Below, piece after piece: positions 1 to 12,200 of a stretch of DNA of 64,000 nt (the first letter of the stretch is position 1; every line of letters starts with the position of its first letter). Origin of the DNA: Cyanophora paradoxa (Eukaryota; Glaucocystophyceae; Cyanophorales; Cyanophoraceae). Position numbers and translations under genes: made by a program. Where the stretch lies: assembly GCA_004431415.1 (NCBI GenBank), contig QPMI01000206.1:111446-175445 (forward strand), written 5' to 3'. A model generated the notes under the pieces. That model did not search any database. It had not been told where the DNA came from and worked only from the letters and a program-made list of their open reading frames with translations.

Positions 1-285
1 AGCTTTATACGTCACCGACTAAATAATCACAACGATGTTGAGGAAAATTGAAGATCTAGATGCATAGAAATAGTTACAATCCGAGAAAACGAACAATTAG
101 CGCTAAACGTTACGGAAACACCTATAGCTACATGTACACTCAGCGCAGCTCACTGAAAAAAGATCGCAAAAATAGCCTGATGATGCTCTGATCATGATAC
201 TGCATGTGCGAATTGGGAAACTTGAAACTGGTGGAGACGGGAGGGCGACGGGCGGGGCACGGGCGCCGGCGGGGCGCCTATATAG
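1..285. other. 3' flank of the PFL gene
   Basis: AT-richer sequence that follows the pyruvate formate-lyase stop codon (the gene is on the minus strand). I see no open frame or RNA gene here; it probably holds the 3' UTR and transcription end of that gene. Confidence 0.5.
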
Positions 286-3200
286 CTAGCAGATCTTCTG
301 GTGGAAGGTGCGGTGGATGACCTCGAGCTGCTGGGCCTTCGTGAGGCGCACGAAGTTCACCGCGTACCCCGACACCCGGATCGTCAGGTTCGGGTACTTC
401 TCCGGGTGCTCCACCTGGCGATCGAAGTCAGGTCCGAGCAGGACGCAGTCAGTCGGCGAGGGGCGGACGGCGTCGGGGAGGATGTCGGGGTTGAGGACGT
501 TCACGTTCAGGTGGTGCGCCTCCTGCCCGAAGTAGCCCCCCAGCAGGCCCACCTTGGGGGGGGGGGGGGGGTGAGGGGAGGGAAAGGGGGGGGGGGGGGG
601 GGGGCTGCACCAGGTTAGAGGCGCGCTCCTCGTCGCTGTGGCCGAGGGCGCTCTTGATGACGGAGAAGGTGTTGGAGATGCCGTCCTGGCAGTCGCTGAA
701 GCGCAGCTTGGCCACCGAGTTCAGCGAGGCGAGCGCCCCGCACACGTCCCGCCCGCTACAGTACGCGTTGGACGCCGAGGGGAGGGGCGGGGCGGCGGGG
801 CAGCGGGGCGGGCGGGCGGGCGGACTGCATGGGGCTCGCGCCGGGGGCGAAGGCCTCGCCGGCGGGGCGCCCGTCGGGCGTCGCCCCCGTGTTCTTCCCG
901 TACACTGCCCAGACCCGCGTCGGGGGCGGGGGCGGGGGCGGGAAATGCGGGCGGGGCGGGCGCACCGACGTTGGAGGTGATGGTGAGGATGGAGAGGGTG
1001 TGCGTCGCGTTGCGGTACGTCGGGTGCTTCCGCAGCTTCGTGATGAAGCTGTTCGTCAGCTGCGGGCCGGCCCCGGGGGGCGCGTCACATTCGACTCGGC
1101 GCGATGAGAGGCGCGGCATGGCGCGCCATCGTCGCGATGGAGTCGACGCGGTCGTCGTCGTTGCCGTACTTGGGGAAGTCGCCCTCGACGGCGAAGGCGG
1201 TGGCGAGGCCGCGCGCGTCGCGCACGGGCGTCACCCGCGCGTGCTTGATCGCCGAGAGCGAGTCGGCCACCACCGAGAGGCCCGCGATGCCGAACGCCAT
1301 GTTGCGCCCCACCTGCAGGAGGAGGAGAGGAGTGCGTCAGCTTAGGAGGAGGAGCAGAGGAGGAGAGGGGCGGGGGCGCGCGTACGTCGGTGTCGTGGAG
1401 GGCCATCTCGAGGGACTCGTAGCAGTACTTGTCGTGCGCGTAGTGGATCGCTGCCGCCGGCGTCGGCGCGCGCGGAGGGGGGGCGGCGCGGGGGGAGGGT
1501 GGGGGGCGGGGCGCGGCGCACTGTTCATGGTGCGGACGTAGAGGCCGGCGAGCCACTCCATCGCCTCGTCGAAGTTCTTCATCACCTGCCCGAGCGCATC
1601 AGTCTCAGGCGAGTCGTGGAACCAAGCGAGGGGCGGGGGCACCTCCTCGTAGTCGAGGGGCCCGTCGGCGAGGGGCCGGAACTTGGGGCCCACCTGGTGC
1701 GCCGAGACCTCGTCGCAGCCCTGCCCCGCCAGGCCCCGCCCGTCAGCGCTGGAGGAGGAAGGGCCAAGGGGCGGGGGCGGGGGGGGGGGGGGGGGGGGGC
1801 GGCGGGCGGGCGGGCCTGGTTGAGGGAGTACAGGAGGAGCTTGGCGAGGTTGCAGCGCGCCCCGAAGAACTGCATCTGCTTCCCCATCGCCTGCCCCGCC
1901 CCGCCCGCGTCAGCCGCCGCCGGCCCCAGCGCCCGCCCCGCCCCGCCCCGCGCACCATGGGGCTGACGCAGCACGCGATGCCGTAGTCCGTCCCGTACAG
2001 CGGCCGCATCACGTCTGCCGCGCTGTCAGCGCCGGCGGCGGCGCCCAGGGCGGGGCGGGGCGGGGCGGGGCGGTCGGACCGTCGTTCTCGTACTGGATGG
2101 AGGAGGTGTCGATGGAGACGCGGGCGCAGAAGCGCTTGAAGTTCTCAGGGAGGCCCTCGGCCCAGAGGACGGTCAGGTTCGGCTCCGGGGCGGGCCCCAG
2201 GTTGTAGAGCGTCTGCAGGATGCGGAAGCTCGTGCGGGTGACGAGGTGCCCGCCCCTGCCGTCCGCCCCCGCCAGCACCATCGTCACCCACGTCGGGTCG
2301 CCCGCTGCGCCCGCCCCGCCCGCCTCAGAAGAGGGCGCGCCTCAGAAGAGGGCGCGCCTCAGAGAGGGGGGGCGCTCGCCGAAGAGATCGTTGTACTCCG
2401 GTGTGCGGAGGAAGCGGACCGACCTGGGCCGGACCGACGTCAGCCCGCGATCGCGAAATCGTGGGAGGGCGTTCTAGATCTCGGGGGCGGGCGCACCGGA
2501 GCTTGATGACGAGGTCGTCGATCATCTCCTGCGCCTGCTCCTCCGTGATGCGCCCCTCCGCGAGGTCCCGCTCTGTCGAGCCCGCCCGCGCCCCCGTCAG
2601 GCGCCTCGAGCCCGAGCTCGGGCGGATCAAATTGAAGTCGGGCCCCGCGCACCGATGTAGACGTCGAAGAAGGCGTCGAGGCGGCCGAGGCTCATCGCGG
2701 CGCCGTCCTGCTGCTTGATGGCCCCCAGGTAGCCGAAGTAGGTCCACTGGACCGCCTCCCGCGCCGTCCCCGCGGGCCGCCCGATGTCGTACTCGGGGCC
2801 GTGGGAGAGGGCCATCTTCTTGAGGTCCTGCAGCGCCCGCACCTGCTCCGAGAGCTCCTCCCGCGCCCGCAGGTTCGCCTCCGTCGTGGCGGGGGTCTTC
2901 TTCTGGTCGCTCTTCTTCTCCTGGATGAGGCGGTCGACGCCGTACAGCGCGACCCGCCGGTAGTCGCCTGCGCGCGCGCGTGCGTCGACTCCGGCGCCGC
3001 GCGCGAGCCGAGCGGGAGCCGCGCGGGGCGCACCGATGATGCGGCCGCGGCCGTACGCGTCCGGCAGGCCCGTGACTGGCGACGGCGGCGCGCGCAGCGC
3101 GTTAGGCGAGCTCCAGTACCGGTACCGGGCGGGCGCCGGGGAAGAGGGCTCGAGCTCGCGCACTGATGTGGTCGTGGCGAGCCTTCTTCATCTCCTCGTC

Positions 3201-4094
3201 GTAGATGTCGAAGACGCCTGCGCGCGAGCTTGAGCTCGAGGCTCACCTGGGGCCCGCTGCCCCGGGGCGAAGCCAGAGGCGCGGCGCCGGGCGGCGGACC
3301 CTGGTTGTGCGTCTTGCGGTACTCGTTAAAGACCTTCTCGACCGTCGGGTCCAGCTTGTACCTGCGCGGGCGGGCGCCGGCGAGAGTCACGTCAGGCGGG
3401 GCCCAGGGCGGCTCGCAGGCCGAGAGGTCCAGGGGCGGAGGAGAGGCCCGGGGGCGCACCCGTAGTGCTCGCACGCCTTCTTGACCATCCCCACGCCGCC
3501 GAAGGGCTTGATCTGCCCCCGCGCCGCGCCCCCGCCGGCGTCAGGACGTCGGCGGAGCGCACGCATGCACATGCGAGATCCGGAGCCTGCGCATGCGCAC
3601 CGCGCGCTTCAGGGGCGCGTCAGTCTGCAGCCCGACGATCACCTCCTCGCCCTTCGAGAAGAACCTGCCGCCGCCGGCCGCGGATCAAATGTCAGGCTGG
3701 CCGGTTCAAGTGTCGACGTCGACGCCAGGCCCGCCGAGCCGCGGCGCACCCGGGGCCGTGGCTGGTGAGCGTGCTCGGCGTGTTGGGGTCGACGTCCAGC
3801 ACCCCCTTCTCCAGCTCGATCTTGCACAGGCCCTGGAACATGTCGAGGAGCTTCTTCGTGCGCGCAGTCGGCCCGGCGAGGAAGTCTCCGGTTCCATCGT
3901 AGGGCTTCACGTTGGCGTTGATCCTGCGTGCGCGCATGCCGCGAGTGAGCGCGTTACCTCGGGAAGGGCGCGCGGGCGGCAGCATCGCGGCCGGATCCGG
4001 ACCATGCTTCCACGTTCACCCCGGTGCTGACGGCGGGCGAGGGCGGGACGCGGAAGCAGACGGACCCTGGCGTCTCAGCCGGAGCCTCGCGCAT
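286..4094 (-). CDS. PFL: Pyruvate formate-lyase (formate C-acetyltransferase), multi-exon
   Basis: Converts pyruvate and CoA to acetyl-CoA and formate by a glycyl-radical mechanism, a fermentation enzyme of anoxic mitochondria or plastids in algae. Family blocks appear in order: [14 protein letters not shown] near 3,900, YRKTHNQG near 3,310, [13 protein letters not shown] near 3,060, AVQWTYFGY near 2,740, [15 protein letters not shown] near 2,110, the catalytic Cys-Cys pair in IACCVSPM (codons 1,968-1,973), the radical glycine loop RVSGYAV at 359-379, and TFHQKIC before the TAG. About twenty exons are separated by short C-rich introns; splices such as [10 protein letters not shown] and SNV|YGKNTG restore the family sequence exactly. 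The chosen ATG at 4,094 is the first in frame and gives about 25 residues before the conserved N-terminal region. An open frame without ATG up to 4,419 could be spliced in (donor GTGCGG, acceptor CGTCAG) as a longer presequence. The function is certain; the 5' end is not. Confidence 0.92.
556..603. repeat. Two G homopolymer tracts in a PFL intron
   Basis: Runs of about 16 and 18 consecutive G on the + strand, separated by a short G-rich stretch. In the transcript they form an almost pure C tract that fills the last PFL intron but one. Strong slippage and assembly-error site. Confidence 0.85.
2325..2368. repeat. Short tandem repeat in a PFL intron
   Basis: The unit cctcagaagagggcgcg is present twice in direct tandem, followed by a third partial copy. 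It lies inside an intron between the [17 protein letters not shown] exon and the [12 protein letters not shown] exon. Confidence 0.7.
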
Positions 4095-5345
4095 GCGTTT
4101 CTGCGGAAGCTGAGCCGTGAGCCGAGCCCGGAGACCGAAGGGTGCAGACGTCAGCGTCCGGGCCGGGGCCCGGGCCGCACCGCGTCTCCGGAGCCAGCGT
4201 CAGCCTCGGGGGCGTGGCGCTTCCTGTCCTCGCCTCCGCACGGGAAGCATCCGCTGCGAACGAGGGACTCCATTCGACCGGGGAACTAGTTGACCTCGCT
4301 GGGATCGGGCGGTCGCCCTTGCTAGCGCTCGGCTCGGCGAGGTTGGCTGCTGCTGGCTTCGCAGTGGCAGAAGGAATGTTCGTGTATAGGTAGAAGGCTA
4401 GCACTGGGACTGCGCGCACAGCAGCAATTGCAAAGGGCGTTGGGCGTCGACGTCACTGAACCCGTCACGACCTGTACCCGTCGCGATCGAATCCGGATCC
4501 GGATTGAACGTTTTAATTATAACGCGCGCGCGCTCGCGCGCGCCGGCGCCGCCGTTGGCCCGCCGATGCCGGGGGCGCCGCGCTCAGCGGCTTCTGATTA
4601 TAATATTAAGCTTAAGCTTCGAAATCGCTCGCGGGCCTTAACGGCCTGCGCCCTGCAAATCATTTCCGGGGCAGGCAGCAAGCATTTTTAATTTGGTATT
4701 TGTCATGCTCGATAGCACAAAAGGTTCGCGCGTACTACGCATACGACGGAGTTAAACACAACCTATAAAAATTCGCATGGGCCTGAAAGTATCGAGTACG
4801 CATATATCGATAGTGAAGAATTGGGAGCTTGATCAAAGAGGCTAGTCAAATGGCTGAACTACGCGCATGCTAGTAGGCTAGGCGATCTACGACTCAGTTC
4901 TAGTTGCAGAGACCAAATAATAATAAGCTGAAGGAAATTAACCATTGATTTACTACTGTTTTCATTGAGAGGGGGGTTCTGCCGGTGGGTAAGCCATCAT
5001 CGGAGTTGTACAACAAGGCCGGGCGGGCGGGCCGAAGGCGCAAAATGGCCTCTGCTTGGACTGACTGACTGAAGGTAATGAAGGAGAAGAAACATACTAG
5101 ACATACTAAAGTTGAACACGCGGGGCGCTGCCCTCCGCAACACGCCTCGCCGGGGCCTGTCTTCGCTATCTTTACACGGATCCTACTATCACTGACATGC
5201 GCTGCAGATGGGTCGCAACTTCGGGCTCACAAATAACCAAGAAAATCGAAAGTGCGCGGGGTCTCAAAACGAAAGAGAAGAATATCCACAGGCCTGAAAA
5301 AGAACGCGGTCCGGGGCGAGATCGGTCGGCCGGGGCGCGCCCGCC
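4095..5345. other. Intergenic region between PFL and the CCCH gene
   Basis: Holds the 5' flank of PFL and the 3' flank of the CCCH gene. It contains an alternating CG block near 4,520-4,550, a tandem HindIII-like palindrome near 4,608-4,619, and AT-richer sequence from about 4,690 to 5,200. I see no coding evidence apart from the possible PFL presequence frame at 4,095-4,419. Confidence 0.5.
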
Positions 5346-8300
5346 TCACTGGGCGAGCTGCGGGGCGGCCTCGGCGAGGGGCCCGAAGGGCGGGCTGCCG
5401 CCCGACAGGAACGGGTTCTTCCCGAGGGCGAGCGGGGGCGGCGAGGCGTGCTCCGGGGGCGACTCGCCGCGGGGGACGGCGGGGGTCGCCGGGGGCGTGC
5501 GCCGCCCGATGGCGCCGAGCTCGGCGCCGCGAAGGCGGCCGCCCCAGGAGGGGTCCTGGAAGCCGGCGGCCGGCCTGGGCACGGCGATCGGCTCCGAGGC
5601 GAGCGCCATGGCGGGAAGAGGGCCTCCAGGGACGCCAGCCCGAACGCCGAGGGCGCCGCCGCCGCCGCCGCCGCCGGGGCGTGGGCCGGGGCGTGGGCGT
5701 GGGCCGGGGCCGGGGCGGCGGGGCGGGGACGCTGGGGAGGCCGGCGAGGAAGCCGTCGAGGGAGACGGCGGCGTGGGGCGGGAGGGCGGAGAGGGCCGCC
5801 GCCGCGCCCTCGTCGGCCGGCCCGGGGCCCGGGAGCACGGCGACGAGGCGGACGCGGCGCTCGCCGAGGGCGGCGGCGGCGGCGGCGCCGACGCGGGCGA
5901 GGAAGGCGCGGTAGGCGAGCTTGGGGAGGAGGGGGAAGACGAGGAAGAAGGCGACGGGGGCGCCGGCGGGGGCGGCCTCGAGGGCGTCGCAGAGGGCGCG
6001 CGCGGCCTCCGTGTGCGGGAGGGCCTCGCTGGCGGCCGCCCCCGAGACGCGGAAGAAGGCGCTGCTGAAGGTCACCTCCAGCGGCTCCCGCGCCGCCGCC
6101 CGCAGCGGCGGCAGCACCGCGTCGGCCATCGCGCTGCTCACCGCCGCGCAGACCGCCGAGTGGGGCCCCACCAGCGCCCGCACCAGCGCCGCCTCCGCCG
6201 CGACCTGCGGGGACGGGCCGGTCAGCGCGGATCGGGGCGGGGCGGAGGCGGGGCGCGGGGTCGGGGCGGGGCGGACCTGGCGCTGGCGAGCCTCAATGGC
6301 GGCGGCGAGCTCCTCGACGGCCGGCGCCGCCGTGCGCATGACCGGCGCGAGGCGCGCCCCCGCCGCGTCCGCCGCCGCCTCCAGCACCGGCAGCGCGCCG
6401 GCGCGCAGGGCCGAGGCGGCCTCGCGCGCCGAATGGCGGGCGGCGGAGAGGAGCGCGAGGGTCTGTGTCGTGGAGCGCTTGGCGAGGGTGTAGGCGACCT
6501 GAGCCAGGTCGGCGGCGGCGCGGAGGAGCGGCGCCGCGCCCCGCAGCGGCAGCGTCGGCGCCGAGGCCGCCGCCAGGAAGCCGGCGAGCTCGCGCATGGC
6601 GGCGCGGATGCCGCTGAGCGAGGCGGCGGGGGCCGTCGAGGGCGCGCCGGGCCGCAGCAGCTGCAGCAGCGGGTGCGCCCGCTCGATCACGGCGTCCACG
6701 GCGGCGGCGACCTGCGCCGGGCCGCCGAAGACGGGCGAGTGGGAGCGGGAGCTGCCGGGCGAGACGTCGGCCGACGAGGGCGGCGTGGCGGAGATGGGCG
6801 ACGGGGCGTGGTAGGCGGCGAAGGCGACGGGCTGGAAGAGGGGCGACGACGGGCCGCTGCCGCTGTGCGCCGCCGCCTGCTGCGCCGCGTGCGCGGCGAC
6901 CGCGTGCGCCGCGGCCGTAGCCGCCAGGTACGGCGCGATCGCCGCCTGCGCCGCCGCGTGCGCGAGCTGGTGGGCCGCCGGGTCCACCGCCGCGCCCGCC
7001 AGCGGCGACGCGAACGACGACGGCGCCGGCGAGAGGCTCGTGGGCGAGAGCGACGTCCTCGGCGAGTCCAGGCCCGACGAGAGCGGCGACCGGTGGCTCA
7101 GGCCGCCGCCGAACGCCCTCGGGCCCGCCGGGCTCGTGAAGGCAGACTCAGTAGCCTTCTGACGCTGGGCGAAGTTCGTGAGGGAACGCGGAAGCGGTGG
7201 CGGGGCCTGGCAAACCGGCGACCCGTTCGCTCCAGCCGAACCCTCCTCGTGCTCCGGGTGCACATACGTGCCTGCGCGAAGCGAGCGGTGACGTGAGCAA
7301 AGAGGAGAGGGCTAGGGGAATGGGCCAACGCACAGTTGATGCCAAACTGACAGAACTCGCCGCGAAGGAGCTTCGGGCAGGGCCGGGTGCGGAAGAAGCG
7401 ATTGTAGCTTGTTATGTAGAGCCTCTGGGACTCACCTGCGTGCCGCAGGTCAGTCTCGAGCACGCGGGCGGGCCGGATCAAATTCGATCGCAAACCAGGG
7501 TGGGCGTAACGGCAGTGCTCCGAGCCCTTCTCACAGTGACCATCAACCCAGGCGTACTTGCACAGAATCTGGACGCGTTTGGAGACGAGGAGAGTGAGCG
7601 AACGAGGCACGTGCGTTCACACGGAACCAGCAGGCGCACCGTTTTACACGTGTCCGGGTGAGCGCATTTCCCCGTTCTCTGTTTAGAAAGTTTATTAGCA
7701 TGCTGAACAAACGAACCGGAGCCCGGGAGGCGGGACCAGAGCGCACCTGCACATGAATGCACGGGCCCTGGGCTCCGTGAGCCAGCGGGACGCCCGGCAT
7801 GACTGCCTGGGCCTCCTCGTGCTGGAGTATATCCTCAAAGCGCGCCGTGGCTACCGATTGTGATAGCCGCGGGTCACTGGACCCGAATACGTGCTTCAGA
7901 TGACGACGCTCCGGTTGTTTCACAAGGGCTGCCGCTTTCGCTGGCTGCAGTGCTTCTAGACTGCTCTGAAGTTGGCAAGGACCTGCGAACCGGTTGGGCG
8001 ACGTTGCTCAGTGTGAGCGGGAAGCAGAGGAGCGGGGTCCCCGGAGTAACGAGAAAGGTGTTCTAGATCTCTAGGAGGAGTTTGAAGTGTACGCGAGGGC
8101 TCTGAGCCGATCGCTCGGGAATGTTCTCCTTGCGTGTCAGACGAGAGACGGATCGGGCCCGGGAGCGGGCGCAGGGCTCTAAGGACGTGAAACAACTCAC
8201 GTACGTGGCCTAAAAGAGAGGTTTTCAGCCCCGGCAGAGCCGCCGATAGCTCTGGAAGGGTGGCGGGAAGGAGCAACCACTTCACGCGCGCTCCGGCGTG

Positions 8301-8612
8301 CCGGCTCCGGGAACGCTCTAGAGCCTCGAGGCGCTGCGCAGAAGCGAACCTGAGCGATGCTGCTGCTGCTGGCCGGTGGTTTCTCCCGGCTCCCTCGGAT
8401 GTGTAGTTCCTGTGAATTGGCAGCTGCGTAGCCTTATAAGAGATGTCGTCAAGCGGGGGAGAACTTTCAAGGGGGTACCGCGCAAAACGACGAATTGGGC
8501 CCATATGCATATGCATTGCGTTCTTAGCGCGGCGGTTCGGTTTCCCTTGCATGGGGCGATGCGCGCGCGCTACTGTAGCTAGCGCCTCTAGATCTAGCGG
8601 CTGCTGCAGCAT
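5346..8612 (-). CDS. CCCH zinc-finger protein with long Ala/Ser/Pro-rich region
   Basis: Probable RNA-binding protein. Two CCCH fingers lie at the N-terminal side: CKYAWVDGHC then EKGSEHCRYAH (C-x8-C-x6-C-x3-H, exon starting at 7,568), and CPKLLRGEFCQFGINC joined by splicing to TYVH (C-x8-C-x5-C-x3-H). That second finger is complete only if an intron with donor GTGCGT and acceptor CGCAG near 7,275-7,345 is removed, which strongly supports the model. A long low-complexity region (SPxS clusters, Ala-rich helices) fills 5,900-7,250; the last exon ends PLAEAAPQLAQ at 5,346. Coding sequence is well supported up to about 8,070 (SLEALQPAKAAALVKQPE); the start is only a guess, the ATG at 8,612 being the furthest upstream in the open frame. 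Part of the gene (5,933-6,853) is duplicated in inverted orientation near 21.2-22.1 kb. Confidence 0.75.
5933..6853 (-). repeat. Parent segment of an inverted segmental duplication
   Basis: This internal part of the CCCH gene matches 21,212-22,147 in opposite orientation, almost base for base, including the small intron near 6,207-6,280. Small differences are two 6-bp insertions, a one-base indel in the intron and a few substitutions in the copy. Confidence 0.9.
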
Positions 8613-9256
8613 GTGCAGCCTGCAGCTGCAGGCTGCGCGTGGCGACCGGCGCAGGGCGGATGATGTGGCCGCGCGCGCACTCCGCGGAGTCCGGAGCTCG
8701 AGACGTTATCCGAGGCGTCTCGATACTAGCTATAGGCTACGTCATGGTAACGCGTGCCGCGTGCGCAGCCTGAGGATCAATCGCAACGTAAACGTTAACC
8801 TTTCCGATCGCGAAGTACTAGTTCTGACGTGACGCGTACGACAGCTCATGCGATATGCGCGACGTGCGTAAGCAACGTTCTTTGCGTGCTGCGCGCGTCG
8901 CGATTGCACTGCAATTGCGCGCTCGCGAGTCGCGATGCTGCACACGTGCACGTGCACGCAGCTGCAGCCAGCACGTCCGCCTTCGAAAGTGGTACTACGG
9001 TATGCGCGCGATCGATTCTTGATTCTTGAAACACAGAAAACGCAGAGCAAAATACTGGACTGAATAATCTAACACCACACCAAATACGTATACGGACTCC
9101 GAGCTGAGACATCGGCTCGCCGATCGCGAGCCTCGGAGATTTCGCAAAGATCTAGAGACACCGCGAGCCGAGCACCCGGGCCGTCCTAGCAGATCCGGGG
9201 CCGGGGCCGGGGCAGGCGGCCCGCGCGGGCGGGCCCGGGGGGCGGCGGCCGGCCGG
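8613..9256. other. Intergenic, palindrome-rich spacer
   Basis: Upstream of the CCCH gene and downstream of the cyclase gene. It holds many short self-complementary words (CTGCAGCTGCAG, GATCTAGATC, GTGCACGTGCAC types) but no gene I can support. Confidence 0.5.
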
Positions 9257-12200
9257 TCAGGAGTGGTCCTTGGGGTCGAGGGAGGGGCTGGAGAGGATGG
9301 CGTGGCGGTGGTGCATGCTCATGCGAGCCAGCGCCGGCACCCGCCCGATCCCCGCCGTCTGCTCGATCGCCGGCGGCGTCAGCATAGCTTGACCCGGGGC
9401 GAAGGCGGCGGGGGCGGGGGCGGGGGCGGGGGGCGCCTTGGAGCGGCCGACGACGAGGAAGGTGGTCATGACGCCCTTGCCCTTGACCTGCCGGCGCCCT
9501 CCGAAGCTAAGAGGAGGGCGGGGGTGGCGGGGGTGGCGGGGCGAGGCGGTGCGGGCCTTGACGCCCTCGCGCTCCTCGAAGGTGAACTTCCAGCGGACGC
9601 GCTCGTACGTGCTCGGCGAGACGTTCACCCGCCCCGCCACCCCCGAGCTCTCCATCCTGCCGCAGACAGTGAGGCGCCGAGCGGGCCGCGCGCGGGGATC
9701 AGATGTTGGGGGGGCCGGGTACCGGGAGGCCAGGTTGACGGCGTCGCCCCAGATGTCGTACGCCAGCCGCTTCGTCCCGATCACCCCTGCGCGCCCGCCC
9801 CGGAGTCAGCGGGGGGAACAAGGCGGGGGCGGGTGCGGGGGCGGGCCGGCGATGATGGAGCCGGTGTGGACGCCGATGCGCATGTTGAGGTGCGTCTTGT
9901 TCTCCCGGTTCATCGCCCGCACCTGGCCGGGCCCCGCCGCTCGCTCGCGAGAGAGGAGGGCACGGGGGGGCGGTGGGAGGAGAGGGATCTAGGCGGGGGA
10001 GAGAGGCGGGCGGGCGGACCGTCTCGATCATGTCGAGGGCAAAGTCGATCTGCGGGGAGCGGGAGCCGGCGCCCGGGCGGTCAGCCTCGCTGTCGGGCGC
10101 GGGGGGTGCGAGGGGAAGAAGGGACCATGATCTCGGCCGGCTTCGTCTGCTCGGGGCGGGGCGGGGCGGGGCGGGGCGGGGCGCCTCAGCGAGGAGCCTC
10201 GGGCTGAGGCTTTGAAAGGCGGCGCGGGGCGAGCGGACCGTGAAGACCATGTAGGCGTCCCCGCTGGCGTCCCCGGGCGGTCAGCGGAGGGCGAGTGCGC
10301 GCTCGCAAAACAGGCGCGGCGCACATGGTCTTGACCTGCGCGGGCGCAGCAGCGCGTCAGACGCGGAGAGGTTAGAGCGGGGGCGGGCAGCGGGGAGCGG
10401 GGGCGGGGGCGGGCCTTGTCGACGCCGTAGCTGTCCACGAGCTCGTCGAAGCGGTTGAAGAGCTGCCGCCGGGCGATCGGCATCTCCGGCGGCGGGGGCG
10501 GGGGCGGGGGCGGGGCGGAGGCGGAGGCGGGCGGGGGCGGGCGGGCGGGACCTCGCTGAGGAGGCCGACGGTGTCCTCCGGGCTCAGCTCCGACGCTGCG
10601 GGGCGTGAGGGGGGGCGGGAGGAAGGGGGGGGTGAGGGGGGGGGGGGACCCATGGAGGTGAAGCCGACGAGGTCGGAGAAGAGGATCGTCGCGTCGTCGA
10701 TCGCGTCCGCGATGATCTGAGACGGGGCGCGGCGTGAGGCCGCCGGGGCCGGCGAGGGGCCGAGGGCGGGGGCGGGGGAGGCAGACCTCGTCGGTGCCCT
10801 GCTGGAGCCGCTCGATGATCGCTGCGCCACGCGTGAGAAATCTCGGCGGGTGGGGCCGGGCGGGGGCGGGGGCACCGTCGGGGAGGATGTTGCGGAGCAG
10901 GCGCTCGCCCCTCGCCTTCTCGAACTGCGCCAAGCCGAGCTCCGTCAGCCCCGAGCCGGCCCCGAGGCTCTGGCGGGGCCGGGGCCGGGGCCGGGGGCGC
11001 CTGGAGGGCCTCCTGGGCGGCGTGGCGCTCGGTGATGTCGCGGATGAAGAGGACGAAGAAGGGGCGCCGCCCCGAGCGCCCGCACCCCACCGACACGTGC
11101 GCCGGGAACGCCGTCCCGTTCTGCCCGCGCGCGCCGCCCTCCAGTCAGCCGGGCCGCCCTCGACCGCCCCGACTGCTCCGAGCGGGCGGACCTTGCGGCG
11201 GGCCTTGACTTCGATCTGGCGGCCGGCAAAGGCGGCGAGGCCCTCCCCCTCCGCGAGCCCCGCCGCCTCCTCCGGCAGCGCCTGCCCCGCCCGCCCTCAG
11301 TCGGCCGCCTGAAAGGGAGGAGGGGAGGGGGGGACGGACGTCGGGGACGACGGCAGAGACGGGCATGGCGAGGGCCTCGTCCGCGCTCCTGCGGGGGGGA
11401 GGGGAGGGCGTGAGGCGCGAGCCGGAGGGAGACGGGCTGTGAGGGCACCAGCCGAGGAGGCCCTCCGCCGCCGCGTTGAAGACCTGGATCGACCCCGCGC
11501 TGTCGCTGCGCCCCCGCCCCCGCCGTCAGGGGGGCCGCCCGCCCCGCGCGGCGCGGCCCCACGGGGGGCTGCGGCGGGGCACCAGACGATAATGGCGTCG
11601 GAGGCGGCCTCGAGGATGGACTTGGTCTTCGCCCGGTTGTCCTCCAGCATGCTCTGCACCGTCCGCGACTCCCCCGTCGCTGCGCAGCGCCCCCGCGCCC
11701 TCAGCGGGCGGGGAGGGGAGAGGGGAGACTCGGGGCGGGGCGGGGACCCATGTAATCGCGGAGGGCGGGGATCTTGTTGATGACCGTGTGCGGGATCATG
11801 AGCAGCATCGAGAGCTGCCGGGAGGGGCACGCGCGCCGCGCCGCGTCAGGCGTGGAGAGCCCCCCGACTTTCGCGCTGCCGGCGGCGGCCGGGGCGCGCA
11901 CGGTCTTCTCGTGCTCCCTCGCGATGCCGCGGACGGAGGGGCGCAGGACGAACACCCTGCGGCGCGCGCGCAGAGTGAGAAACGAGGCAGCGGCGGCGGG
12001 CGGGGGCGGGGGCGAGGCGGGGCGGGGCGCGCCAGAGGGCGATTGTGATGACGATGCCGACGGAGAAGATGATGTCCATGGCGCGCACCACCGTCTCGAT
12101 CTGATGCGCCGGCCCCGCCCTCAGATCGATCCGCGTCGGCCTGGAGAGGGCCCGGCACGGACGGCGTCGGTGGACTGGGCGATGATGGCGCGGAGGGCGG

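Noticed and set aside
286-4094. Bacterial contamination or recent transfer of PFL
   Set aside because: The gene is cut by about twenty introns with the same donors as RAD51 and has the same composition as its neighbours.
4095-4419. Mitochondrial presequence exon of PFL starting at 4,419
   Set aside because: The frame has no ATG (its first codon is GTG) and it lies upstream of a good in-frame ATG at 4,094; kept only as an alternative spliced extension.
5197-7296. Open frame of 699 codons on the + strand
   Set aside because: It is a GC-driven shadow of the CCCH gene on the other strand; its translation is Arg/Gly-rich with no motif, while the minus strand has zinc fingers and exact splices.
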